A stretch of DNA of 64,000 nt from Amycolatopsis oliviviridis. Lineage in GTDB: Bacteria; Actinomycetota; Actinomycetes; Mycobacteriales; Pseudonocardiaceae. The notes below the pieces were generated by a model that was not told the DNA's origin, did not search any database, and was given only the letters and a program-made list of their open reading frames with translations. Both the position numbers and the translations under genes were made by a program. Below are positions 11,998 through 22,113 of this stretch, in pieces (the stretch's first letter is position 1; each line of letters begins with the position of its first letter). The stretch lies in assembly GCF_014654365.1 (NCBI RefSeq), contig NZ_BNAY01000003.1:248001-312000 (forward strand), given 5' to 3'.

Positions 11998-13767
11998 TCA
12001 GGGCAGGGCGTTCAGGAAGGGTTCGTGGGCGTTCTGGAATTCCCAGCCGTAGTACCGGTCCCAGTTGATCGACCACGTCATCAGCCCGCGCAGCGCCGGC
12101 GAAGCACCGCCACGCAGGGAATACGACCCGCAGCCCGAGTTCTTCACCAGGCAGTTCAGCGCCGAGTGCACCGCCGCCGGGGCGGTGTGCCCGTTGCCCG
12201 CGCTCACCGCGGCGGGCAGGCCGAACGCGATCTGGTCCTCACGCAGCCCCGGGAACCGGAACCCGGTCGAGGACACCGTGAAGCCCGCCTTGATCATGTC
12301 GGTCATCGCGATGTGGAAGTCCGCGCCGCCCATGAAGTGGTACTGGTTGTCCAGGCCCATCACCGGTCCGGAGTTGTAGTCCTGGACGTGCAGCACGGTG
12401 AGCGCGTCCCGCATCGCGTGGATCACCGGCAGGTAGGAACCCGTCCGGTTGTCGGCGCCGCCAAGGCCGCCGTAGTACTGGTATCCGGTCTGCACGAAGA
12501 ACGTCTCCGGTGCCATCGTGAGCACGAATCCCGCGCCGTACTTGGCTTTCAGCGTCTTCAGGGCCGAAATGAGATTGACGATCACCGGCGTGGTCGGATT
12601 GCGGAAGTCGTTGTCGCCGGAGTTGAGGTACAGCGAGTGTCCCTCGAAGTCGATGTCGAGCCCGTTCAGCCCGTACCGGTCGATGATCGCGGAGACCGAA
12701 CTGACGAAAGCGTCGCGCGCCGCGGTCGTGGTCAGCTGGACCTGGCCGTTCTGGCCGCCGATGGAGATCAGGACCTTCTTGCCTTGCGCCTGCTTCGCGC
12801 GGATCGCGGCGATGAAGTCCGCGTCGCTTTCCACCGTCGGGCATTCCGCCACCGGGCACCGCGTGAACCGGATGTCGCCCGAGGTCACCGAAGTCGGCTC
12901 ACCGAAGGCCAGGTTGACGATGTCCCAGGCGGCCGGGACGTCGGCCATCCGCGTGTACCCGGAGCCGTTGGCGAAGCTCGCGTGCAGGTAGCCGATCAGC
13001 GCGTGCTTCGGCAGTCCGGTGTCGACGCAGCCGGTAGTCGTGGCGCCCGCCTCCGCGCTCTTCGGCGATTCGCCCGCGCTGTTGTACGCGGCCACCGAAT
13101 AGTTGTGCGAGGTGCAGGCCGTCAGCCCCGAGATCGTCGCCGAAGTCCCGGTCACCGTCGCGACCACGTTCCCGCCCTCGTACACGCGGTATCCGGTCAC
13201 CGTGCCCGCCGAGGCTCCCCACGACAGCGCGATCGACGAGTTCGTCACCGTGCCCACGGCCGGATTCCCCGGCGACGGCGGTGCTCCCGGGGTCCCGCCG
13301 CCGGGCCCGTCGAGGCTGATGTCGTCCGCGTAGAAGGTGCCCGAGCCGTACCAGCCGTGGACGTACACCTCCGCCGTCGTCTGCGTGGCCGACGTCGTGA
13401 ACGACAGCGAGAGCTGCGTGTACGAGGTAGCCGCGGTCCAGGTCGAAGGTCCGCCGGTGACCCCGAGGTACACGGGATTCCCGTTCACCCAGGCGGAAAC
13501 CGCGTAGGTCGTGCTGGGCTTGACGGACACCGTCTGTGCGCACTTCCCGATCGTCGAGCCGGGCGTGACTGAAACGGCGTAACCGCCTGAGTACGCCGGT
13601 GTGGTGACGGCCGTCCCCGCCGCGCAGGACCAGCCGGACGTCGAACCCGCCTCGAAGCCGGGATTGAGAAGCAGGTTGGCCGCGCTCGCGGTGCCGCCCC
13701 CCGTTATCAGCCCGGCGAAGGTGAGCACCACAACGGCCAGAAAGGCCAAGGATCTGGAACGCCTCAT
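11998..13767 (-). CDS. Secreted GH18 chitinase: N-terminal CBM + FN3 + catalytic domain
   Basis: 589 residues. Signal peptide about 1-29 (GTASA-AN). A jelly-roll carbohydrate-binding module of the CBM4/9 or CBM16 type spans about 30-153 (LLLNPGFEAGSTSGW to FYADDISLD). A fibronectin III domain covers about 163-245, then GH18 from about 255. The catalytic motif is NGLDIDFEG with Asp371, Asp373 and the acid Glu375; the first Asp is replaced by Asn368. GGAGGA lies six bases before the ATG. It converges on the two-gene chitinase operon and has its own DasR-like site, so all three are probably induced by chitin. Confidence 0.92.
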   Translation of the reverse strand: MRRSRSLAFLAVVVLTFAGLITGGGTASAANLLLNPGFEAGSTSGWSCAAGTAVTTPAYSGGYAVSVTPGSTIGKCAQTVSVKPSTTYAVSAWVNGNPVYLGVTGGPSTWTAATSYTQLSLSFTTSATQTTAEVYVHGWYGSGTFYADDISLDGPGGGTPGAPPSPGNPAVGTVTNSSIALSWGASAGTVTGYRVYEGGNVVATVTGTSATISGLTACTSHNYSVAAYNSAGESPKSAEAGATTTGCVDTGLPKHALIGYLHASFANGSGYTRMADVPAAWDIVNLAFGEPTSVTSGDIRFTRCPVAECPTVESDADFIAAIRAKQAQGKKVLISIGGQNGQVQLTTTAARDAFVSSVSAIIDRYGLNGLDIDFEGHSLYLNSGDNDFRNPTTPVIVNLISALKTLKAKYGAGFVLTMAPETFFVQTGYQYYGGLGGADNRTGSYLPVIHAMRDALTVLHVQDYNSGPVMGLDNQYHFMGGADFHIAMTDMIKAGFTVSSTGFRFPGLREDQIAFGLPAAVSAGNGHTAPAAVHSALNCLVKNSGCGSYSLRGGASPALRGLMTWSINWDRYYGWEFQNAHEPFLNALP

Positions 13768-13811
13768 CGCGATTCCTCCGGATCAAGGGCGGCCTGCCGC
13801 CGCGCTGGGCT

Positions 13812-13827
13812 AATTGTCTAGACCAAT
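13812..13827. promoter_or_regulatory. DasR-type (dre) operator upstream of the third GH18 gene
   Basis: AATTGTCTAGACCAAT matches the consensus ACTGGTCTAGACCACT at 13 of 16 positions, with an intact GTCTAGAC core. It lies 45-60 bp upstream of the minus-strand chitinase start, within its promoter region. Confidence 0.75.
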
Positions 13828-14009
13828 CTGGCGAAAGTCCATACCTCAGGGGCGCCAGGGCCGAAAGACCCGACCACTCCGGGCTCCTATACCGGTGTGA
13901 CTCGCGAACGCGCTCCGTAACGTCGAAAGGGCCAAAAGAGGGCTGGGGGCTTTCGGGAGGTGGGGACAGTGGGAACGCACAGGGACACACCGAGAACGGC
14001 ACAGCCGGC

Positions 14010-14687
14010 GTGACCGCCGTGGCAGAAGCCGTGCGCCCGACTACGTACAGCGCCGATGCGCACTCGGCGGGAAAGAGTGCCTCGCGCGTGCCCCGTCCGG
14101 GAGAACCGGACGGCGAATTGATCCGCGCGGCGATCCAGGGTGACCGGCGGGCCGTCGGGGGCCTGCTGACCCTGCTCCGGCCCATCGTGATCCGGTACTG
14201 CGCGGGCAGGCTGGGCGGGACGACGCGCGGCATCTCCAACGCCGAGGACTGCGCGCAGGAGGTCCTCATGGCCGTCCTGGTGGCCTTGCCGCGCTACAGC
14301 TACCAGGACGACAGCTTCCTGCCGTACGTCTTCGGGATCGCGTCGCACAAGGTCGCCGACATCCGCCGGAACCTCGCCCGCGACCCGTCCGCGCCGGTGC
14401 CCGATCCGGAGCCCGAGCAGGACGGGCCGTGGAACCCGACGTTCGAAGAGGTCGAGAGGGCCGATCGCAGCCGGCGGCTGTCCCGGCTGTTCGAGGTCCT
14501 TTCGGTGAAACAGCGCGACGTGCTGGTGCTCCGCGTGATCCACGGGTTCAGTGCCGAGGAGACCGCGAACGCGCTGGGCATGGCGAGCGCGGGCGCGGTC
14601 CGCGTCACCCAGCACCGCGCGCTCAACGAACTACGCCGGGTACTGCGCGAGGATCCCGGCTACGCGGGCGGGTTCACGTTCTTCTAG
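14010..14687 (+). CDS. shbA: RNA polymerase ECF sigma factor, SigD/ShbA type
   Basis: 225 residues. Region 2 is seen in LIRAAIQGDRRAVGGLLTLL, ISNAEDCAQEVLMAVLVALP and FLPYVFGIASHKVADIRR. Region 4 is seen in LSVKQRDVLVLRVIHGFSAE and GAVRVTQHRALNELR. The pattern is that of mycobacterial SigD and Streptomyces ShbA, which drives the principal sigma factor gene hrdB. It starts at GTG 14010, with no anti-sigma gene beside it, as is common for this group. It ends in a 4-bp tail-to-tail overlap with the response regulator. The symbol is by similarity. Confidence 0.82.
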   Translation: MTAVAEAVRPTTYSADAHSAGKSASRVPRPGEPDGELIRAAIQGDRRAVGGLLTLLRPIVIRYCAGRLGGTTRGISNAEDCAQEVLMAVLVALPRYSYQDDSFLPYVFGIASHKVADIRRNLARDPSAPVPDPEPEQDGPWNPTFEEVERADRSRRLSRLFEVLSVKQRDVLVLRVIHGFSAEETANALGMASAGAVRVTQHRALNELRRVLREDPGYAGGFTFF

Positions 14688-15331
14688 GAAGAGGGCTTGC
14701 GGCGTTGCGTGGCGTAGACGGCGGCGGCGGTGCGGCGTTCGAACCCGAGCTTGTGCAGCAGGGACGACACGTAGTTCTTGACCGTCTTCTCCGCCAGGTA
14801 CAGCTTTTCCGCGATCTGGCGGTTGGTCAGCCCGTCGGCGATGTGGTCGAGCACCCGCCGCTCCTGCGGGCTCAGCTGTTCGTACCGCGGGTCCGGGAGG
14901 TCGCTCTCGCCGCGCAGCCGGTTCATCACCGACGCCGTCAGCGTGCTGTCCAGCAGCGATCCCCCGGCGGCGACCGTGCGGACGGCCTTGACCAGCGCAC
15001 CACCGGAGACCTGCTTGAGCATGTACCCGGCCGCACCCGCCATGATCGCGCCGAACAGCGCGTCGTCGTCGGAGTAGGACGTCAGCATCAGGCAGGCGGG
15101 CGGCGGGTCGATGGACGCCCGGATCTCCCGGCAGACGCTGACCCCCTCACCGTCCGGCAGCCGGACGTCGAGCACCGCGACCTGGGGTTTGACCGCGGGG
15201 ATCCGCACGAAGGCCTCGGCGGCCGTGGACGCCTCGCCGACCACGGTGAGATCGTCCTCGGCCTCGAAGACCGTCTTCAGCCCGGTGCGGACGAGTTCGT
15301 GATCGTCCAGCAGGAACACCGAAATCGTCAT
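14684..15331 (-). CDS. devR: DevR/DosR-like NarL-family response regulator
   Basis: 215 residues, against 217 in M. tuberculosis DevR. The receiver domain has MTISVFLLDDHELVRTGL, the phosphorylated Asp55 in VAVLDVRLPDGEG, TSY and K. The LuxR-type HTH reads LSPQERRVLDHIADGLTNRQ and AEKTVKNYVSSLLHKLGFER, close to DosR. The ATG at 15331 overlaps the kinase TGA (ATGA), so the longer frame is rejected and translational coupling is likely. In mycobacteria this regulator switches on the hypoxia/NO dormancy set. The adjacent split-barrel and deazaflavin-type genes resemble members of that regulon. Confidence 0.88.
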   Translation of the reverse strand: MTISVFLLDDHELVRTGLKTVFEAEDDLTVVGEASTAAEAFVRIPAVKPQVAVLDVRLPDGEGVSVCREIRASIDPPPACLMLTSYSDDDALFGAIMAGAAGYMLKQVSGGALVKAVRTVAAGGSLLDSTLTASVMNRLRGESDLPDPRYEQLSPQERRVLDHIADGLTNRQIAEKLYLAEKTVKNYVSSLLHKLGFERRTAAAVYATQRRKPSS

Positions 15332-16875
15332 CCCACACTCCCCTGTCGGGCCGGCAACTCCACCGACCAGTCGAGCCTCGTCCCGCCTTCCGGCCTCGCT
15401 TCGACGCCGAACGACCCGTTCCAGCGGGCCGCGCGTTCGGCGAGGTTCGCGACCCCGCTGCGATGGCCGGGTTCGGCGGGCATGCCGACCCCGTCGTCCA
15501 CCACCGAAAGTTTCAGCCACCGCCCGTCGCGGTCGACCGAGACGTCGACCGACACCGTCGTCGCCTCCGCGTGCCTGACCACATTGGACAGTGCTTCACG
15601 CAGGGTCGCGATGAGATCGGACCGCACCGTGTCCGGCACCGTCGAGTCGAGCGGCCCGTCGAACCCGACCCGGGGTTCCGAGGCGCAGCCCGCGTCCAGC
15701 GCGACGCGCAGCAGCTCCGACCGGAGGCTGCCCTGCGCCTCCGCCGGTTCCTGCAGCGAGAAGATGCTGTTGCGGATCTCGCGGATGGTGCGGTCGATCT
15801 CGTGCGCGAAGCCGGTCACGCGGTCGGCGACGGCGGGTTCGCTCGCCAGCCTGCTGAGCCCCTCCAGGCCGAGCCCGATCGCGAACAGCCGCTGGATCAC
15901 CAGATCGTGCAGATCGCGGGCGATCCGGTCGCGGTCCTCGAAGACGGCGAGCCGCTGCCTGTCCTGTTGCGCGCGGGCGAATTCGACCGCGAGCGCGGCG
16001 TGCGCGGCGAAGGTCTCGGCGAGCTGGACGTCGTAGGCGGAGAACGGCGTCTTGTCGCGGAACTTCGCCACCAGCAGGACGCCGAGTTTCTCCTCGCCGA
16101 CGAGCAAGGGGACGGCGATCGTGGAGTCCAGGTCCTTGATCGCCGCGGGCATCGCGGAGGCGTTGTCGCCCTGGTATTCGAGCACCTTCTCGCCGTAGTC
16201 CCGGACCACGACGGGTTTCCCGGTGGTGAACGCCATCCCGGTCGCGGTGCCCTCGGTGGGCACGGCGACCCCGGCGAGCCTGTCGGCGTCCGGCCCCGGC
16301 GGCTCGACGATCTCGAAGACCAGCCGCCCGTCACCGCTGGGCAGGGCCACCGCCCCCGCGGTGCCGCCGGCGACGACGCGGGCGCGTTCGGCGATGAGGT
16401 GCAGGGTCGCGGTCAGATCCTGGTCGGTCAGGAGCGCGCCGGTGACGTGGTAGGACGCTTCGAGCCAGCGCTCGCGCCGCTGCACCTGGTCGAACAGGGC
16501 CGCGTTCTCGATCACCACACCGGCCGCGGCGGTGAGCGCGATGAGCAGATCGTCCTCGGCTTCGGTGAACTCCTCGCCGCCCGGTTTCCGGGCGAGGTAC
16601 AGCATCCCGAAGATGCGGCCGCGCAGGCGGATCGGCATGACCCGGGACTCGTCCTCCGACGGCGGCCGTTGCCAGGCGTCGCCGAAGCGGATGAACTCGT
16701 CCGAATCGAGCACGCTCAGCGCACCGAACGGGGCGCCGGTCAGCTCGCAGGCGGATTCCACCATCCGCCGCAGCACGTCGGAGAGGCTGAGATCGTGGGC
16801 GATCCCGGCCACCGCGTCCAGAATTCTGGGCGCCTTGGCGTCACTCGCCGCACTCACCCGCCGCACCGCCGTCAC
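15328..16875 (-). CDS. devS: DevS/DosS-like GAF-GAF sensor histidine kinase with shortened first GAF
   Basis: 515 residues. Order: GAF-A about 19-127, GAF-B about 150-300, HisKA_3 with phospho-acceptor His323 (DRIARDLHDLVIQRLFA), HATPase from about 410 (EALSNVVRHAEA, DDGVGMP). In DosS/DosT the first GAF binds haem through a His in a long central loop. Here only about 15 residues separate ALSVLDSDEFIRFGDAW from RGRIFGMLYLARK, so that segment and its His are missing. The input signal probably differs from O2/NO/CO sensing by haem. The start is GTG 16875. It is co-transcribed with devR and the gene upstream. Confidence 0.86.
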   Translation of the reverse strand: MTAVRRVSAASDAKAPRILDAVAGIAHDLSLSDVLRRMVESACELTGAPFGALSVLDSDEFIRFGDAWQRPPSEDESRVMPIRLRGRIFGMLYLARKPGGEEFTEAEDDLLIALTAAAGVVIENAALFDQVQRRERWLEASYHVTGALLTDQDLTATLHLIAERARVVAGGTAGAVALPSGDGRLVFEIVEPPGPDADRLAGVAVPTEGTATGMAFTTGKPVVVRDYGEKVLEYQGDNASAMPAAIKDLDSTIAVPLLVGEEKLGVLLVAKFRDKTPFSAYDVQLAETFAAHAALAVEFARAQQDRQRLAVFEDRDRIARDLHDLVIQRLFAIGLGLEGLSRLASEPAVADRVTGFAHEIDRTIREIRNSIFSLQEPAEAQGSLRSELLRVALDAGCASEPRVGFDGPLDSTVPDTVRSDLIATLREALSNVVRHAEATTVSVDVSVDRDGRWLKLSVVDDGVGMPAEPGHRSGVANLAERAARWNGSFGVEARPEGGTRLDWSVELPARQGSVG

Positions 16876-16905
16876 CGTCCCGGGTCACCGCTCCGGGCAG
16901 TGGGG

Positions 16906-17379
16906 TCAGGAGTGACAAACGCGCCCGGATCGCTCATCTGGTGCGTCGATCACGGACAGTGCTTCGTTACTGCACACGCCGAGGATCCTTCGTCCGGTTA
17001 CCGACTCGATGGGGATCCGGAGGTACCGGGAGTCCGCCCGGCCGGTCCAGCAGCCCAGAGGCAGGGTTTCGAGCTCGGCGGTCACCAGCGGATCACGCAC
17101 CTCGGAGGCCCTGCCGACGACGGTGACGAACCAACCACTCTTCAGGTCCTTGGCGAACTCGTCGACCGCGAACGCCACCACACTGTCGAGTATCCCGGCG
17201 AACAACGCGCTCTGTGAGGGCGTCCGCACCACGATCGCGCCATGGTGGAGCGCGAACCGGGCGGGCTGGATCGCCGGCAGGGCACGGGAGGTGAACACCA
17301 CCCGGCCGAGCCCGGCGCCCGCGAGCAGTGCCAGGCACTGCTCACGGTCGAGCATCTCGAGACCCAAGGAGTCGGACAT
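16906..17379 (-). CDS. Pyridoxamine 5'-phosphate oxidase-like (FMN/F420 split barrel) protein
   Basis: 157 residues. The PNPOx-like split-barrel pattern is seen in CLALLAGAGLGRVVFTSRALPAI, the HHGAIVVRT strand, SVVAFAVDEF and GWFVTVVGRASEV. It binds a flavin or F420, but the reaction is unknown. Similar proteins (e.g. Rv0080) belong to the mycobacterial DosR regulon. It is first of the three-gene operon with devS (30-bp gap) and devR, and a DosR-box-like palindrome lies upstream. Confidence 0.82.
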   Translation of the reverse strand: MSDSLGLEMLDREQCLALLAGAGLGRVVFTSRALPAIQPARFALHHGAIVVRTPSQSALFAGILDSVVAFAVDEFAKDLKSGWFVTVVGRASEVRDPLVTAELETLPLGCWTGRADSRYLRIPIESVTGRRILGVCSNEALSVIDAPDERSGRVCHS

Positions 17380-17422
17380 TCGGCATCCCCGCGTTCTCGT
17401 AGTCCACTGCGTCGAGATCCAC

Positions 17423-17464
17423 GGTCCCTCGGCCTACCGACTCACCGGTAGGGCCAATGGACCC
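17423..17464. promoter_or_regulatory. Candidate DevR/DosR boxes upstream of the PNPOx-devSR operon
   Basis: GGGCCAATGGACCC (17451-17464) is an imperfect palindrome of the GGGNCC-N2-GGNCCC type used by DosR (consensus core GGGACT-N2-AGTCCC). GGTCCCTCGGCC at 17423-17434 is a weaker second copy. The pair is 45-85 bp upstream of the operon start, a typical activator position. Confidence 0.45.
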
Positions 17465-17486
17465 GCCTCGTGCGGGGGATCCCGGG

Positions 17487-17918
17487 CTACCCCTTGGGCG
17501 AGAGCAGGACCACGGGAATCTCCCGCTCGGTCTTGGTCTGGTACTGCGCGTAGTTCTTGTAATCCGCGGTGATCTTCGGCCAGAGGCGGGCACGCAGATC
17601 GGCGTCGGCGACGCTCGCGACCATCGGCTTCGCGGTCTCGCCCTTCAGGGTGACCTCGACCTCGGGGTTGTCGCGGAGGTTGAGCAACCACGCCGGGTGC
17701 TGGTCGTCCCCGCCCCGGGAGGCGACGATGACGTACGCGTCGCCCTCGCGCAGCGGCGAGGTCAGCAGCACGGTGCGCGGCTGGCCGGATTTGCGGCCGA
17801 TGGTGGTCAGTTCCAGGACGGTCATCCCGGCGACCTGCCAGCCGGCGCGGCCGCCGCTGACCTTCTGGATGACGCGGTGGACGGCGTTCATGGTCTTCAA
17901 GGCGAAATCACTGGGCAT
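17487..17918 (-). CDS. Ddn-like F420H2-dependent quinone/nitro-reductase family protein
   Basis: 143 residues, the usual length. Motifs are LTTIGRKSGQPRTVLLTSPL, YVIVASRGGDDQHPAWLLNL and NPEVEVTLKGE, typical of the deazaflavin-dependent nitroreductase family (Ddn, Rv3547 relatives). These proteins use reduced F420 to reduce quinones and are thought to protect against oxidative stress. It lies between the DevR operon (107-bp gap) and the TetR gene, all on the minus strand. With only 10 bp to the TetR stop it may be co-transcribed with TetR. Confidence 0.87.
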   Translation of the reverse strand: MPSDFALKTMNAVHRVIQKVSGGRAGWQVAGMTVLELTTIGRKSGQPRTVLLTSPLREGDAYVIVASRGGDDQHPAWLLNLRDNPEVEVTLKGETAKPMVASVADADLRARLWPKITADYKNYAQYQTKTEREIPVVLLSPKG

Positions 17919-17928
17919 GCGGAGAAGG

Positions 17929-18711
17929 CTACTCCGCTTTCATCGAGACTTCGATTCCGTCCAGGAGAACGGCCAGCGAGAGCTCGAAGGCCTCCCTCGC
18001 CTCCTGCTCCAGGTAGGACACCGTCTCGTCCTCCATCCGGAACGCGTGCTCGCCCTCCATCCAGGTCAGCGTCGGGAAACGTTCGGCGAAGTCCGGCGAG
18101 ACCTCCTGTAGACGCGCCGACCGCGCGAGCCACCACTCGTCGTCGGACTGCCCCGTCGCCTTCTCCGCCTGCCGTGCCTCCGAAGCCGTCCTCGCGGGCT
18201 CGCGCACGCACGAGTACAGCGCGCTGACCAGCCGTCGCAGCATCACCGGGCCCAATCCGGTCCGGCGCAGGATCTTCACCAGCGCCTCCAGTACGACGTA
18301 CTCGTTCGGCCCCAGCACCGGCCGCGCCTGCGAGATCTGCAGGACCCAGGGGTGCCGCAGATAGAAGTCCCAGAGATCCTCGGCCCAGCGCGTGGCGTCG
18401 GCTCGCCAGCCGTCCCCGTCATGGGAGACGCACAGCTCGGCGAGCGCCTTGTCGTACATGAGATCGAGCAGCTCGCTCTTGCTCGGGACATAGGTGTAGA
18501 GCGCCATGGCCGTGCGGCCGAGGGTGTCCCCGACGGCGCGCATCGACAGGCCCGCCATGCCCTCGGCGTCCGCGATGGCGATGGCGGTGTCGACGATCAG
18601 CTCCACCGAGAGCCCCTGCTTGGGACCAGGGCGTTCGACGTCCGGCGACTCCGTCCGCCACAGCAGCGCCATCGACCGCCGAGGGTCCCCTTGAGCCGCG
18701 TAGACGACCAC
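17929..18711 (-). CDS. TetR-family repressor with TetR_C domain, divergent from the UvrA-like gene
   Basis: 260 residues. The HTH is ELIVDTAIAIADAEGMAGLS, then MRAVGDTLGRTAMALYTYVPSKSELLDLMY, the exact style of tetracycline-repressor-like proteins. A C-terminal TetR_C ligand domain follows. GTG 18711 has AAGGAG seven bases upstream. The start lies beside twin operators shared with the UvrA-like resistance gene, so it very likely represses both genes until a drug-like ligand binds. Confidence 0.88.
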   Translation of the reverse strand: MVVYAAQGDPRRSMALLWRTESPDVERPGPKQGLSVELIVDTAIAIADAEGMAGLSMRAVGDTLGRTAMALYTYVPSKSELLDLMYDKALAELCVSHDGDGWRADATRWAEDLWDFYLRHPWVLQISQARPVLGPNEYVVLEALVKILRRTGLGPVMLRRLVSALYSCVREPARTASEARQAEKATGQSDDEWWLARSARLQEVSPDFAERFPTLTWMEGEHAFRMEDETVSYLEQEAREAFELSLAVLLDGIEVSMKAE

Positions 18712-18722
18712 TTGCCAACTCC

Positions 18723-18768
18723 TTACAGCATAAAGTAACCTCTGCTACCCTCACTTTACAGGCTAAAG
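18723..18768. promoter_or_regulatory. Twin TetR operators between tetR and the UvrA-like gene
   Basis: TTACAGCATAAAG (18723-18735) and TTACAGGCTAAAG (18756-18768) are near-identical, on the same face of the helix 33 bp apart. Each is a dyad of the CTTTA-N5-TAAAG kind. The first overlaps the ribosome-binding site of tetR and the second precedes the UvrA-like gene. This is an autoregulated divergent switch. Confidence 0.65.
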
Positions 18769-18789
18769 AGTTCCAACCAGGGGAGAGCC

Positions 18790-21051
<2,262 letters not shown>

Positions 21052-21075
21052 CGCTTCCCTCCCTCCCCCCGCGAG

Positions 21076-21130
21076 TGTCATGAAAGGGCCGTTCAGGACA
21101 AAAGATGTCCTGAACGGCCCTTTCATGACA
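21076..21130. terminator. Hairpin repeat with 25-bp perfect arms between convergent genes
   Basis: Arms 21076-21100 and 21106-21130 (core TGTCATGAAAGGGCCGTTCA) with the loop AAAGA. It lies 24 bp after the UvrA-like stop. The right arm contains the last codons and TGA stop (21123-21125) of the convergent membrane protein. Confidence 0.75.
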
Positions 21131-21977
21131 TCCGGGAGCGGGTACGGAGCGCTTCTCGACCAGCACCGATCCCGACCAGCCCCAGCACCACCAGAGCCAG
21201 CCCCGAGGTCACCATCTCGACCGGCGACGCCGCCAGCGGCGAAACCCCGGTCACCGACTCGACCCCCACCACCGCGGTCAGCACGGCGTAAGCCCCGATC
21301 GCCACCCACACCAGCCGCACGCGCCGCCGTTCCGTCCAGTCCGCGAGCCGCAGCAGCCAGGCGAGGCCCGGCACGATGAGGATCGCGTGCATCGCCACCG
21401 CGTGCAGCGGCTTCAGCGCGCCGGCCGTGGTGTACGCGGCCTGCGGGTTCCCGCCCCGCGCCTCGACGACGCCGCTCGCGATCATCGCCGCGCCCGCGCC
21501 CAGCGCCACCAGCAGCGCCACGAAACCGAACCGCACCGCCAGCCGCATGCTCGCCGTCGTCTCCCCCTCACCGCGCATCGCCGCCGCGGTGAACGAGACC
21601 GCCGTCAGGATGAGGACGCCACCGCCCGCCGCGAGCGTCGTCGACACCACGTTGTCGAAACCGGTCTCGAAGTTGAAGTGTGACGGCACCCCGCGCCAGG
21701 CCTGCATGCTCACCAGCACCGTCTCGACGACACTCGCCCCGGTGAAAACGCCGAGCAGCACGGTGCGCACCCGCGGCCGCACCGCGACGTACGACGTCGC
21801 CCAAGCGACGGTCGCCAGCGTCAGCCCGAACGAAAGGCCGAAGGTGACCGCCTTCCGCATCGACAGCGGCCCGGTCCACGAACCGCCCGACACGAGCAGC
21901 ACGACCAAGTGCACGAGACCGCTGAGGAACAGGATCGCCCCGGTCACGTAGGCGACGCGTTCGATCGTCCGAATCAT
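21123..21977 (-). CDS. Polytopic membrane protein of unknown function
   Basis: 284 residues with about seven or eight hydrophobic segments and short loops. I do not recognise the family; GSWTGPLSMRKAVTFGLSFG and AWRGVPSHFNFETGFD are the most distinctive stretches. No catalytic or transporter motif is evident. It is divergent from the metallophosphoesterase (136-bp gap). Its stop codon lies in a hairpin repeat, so the last residues (RMS) derive from the repeat. Confidence 0.7.
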   Translation of the reverse strand: MIRTIERVAYVTGAILFLSGLVHLVVLLVSGGSWTGPLSMRKAVTFGLSFGLTLATVAWATSYVAVRPRVRTVLLGVFTGASVVETVLVSMQAWRGVPSHFNFETGFDNVVSTTLAAGGGVLILTAVSFTAAAMRGEGETTASMRLAVRFGFVALLVALGAGAAMIASGVVEARGGNPQAAYTTAGALKPLHAVAMHAILIVPGLAWLLRLADWTERRRVRLVWVAIGAYAVLTAVVGVESVTGVSPLAASPVEMVTSGLALVVLGLVGIGAGREALRTRSRMS

Positions 21978-22083
21978 GCCGACGAGTGTCTTCCGGGACG
22001 CCGGGAAAAGCGTCGGCCGTGAAGCGACACCTCGCGTACGCCCGCCTACGTAGCTGAGAGCCCCTCAGCGAAGACCGCGGTAG

Positions 22084-22104
22084 AGACCGACGGTCTGTTA
22101 GTCT
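22084..22104 (+). promoter_or_regulatory. Palindrome and -10 of the metallophosphoesterase promoter
   Basis: A perfect 13-bp palindrome AGACCG-A-CGGTCT (22084-22096) is followed at once by TAGTCT (22099-22104), a TANNNT -10 nine bases before the ATG. A repressor on the palindrome would block the promoter. No ribosome-binding site is present, so the mRNA may be leaderless. Confidence 0.45.
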
Positions 22105-22113
22105 GCCGTCATC

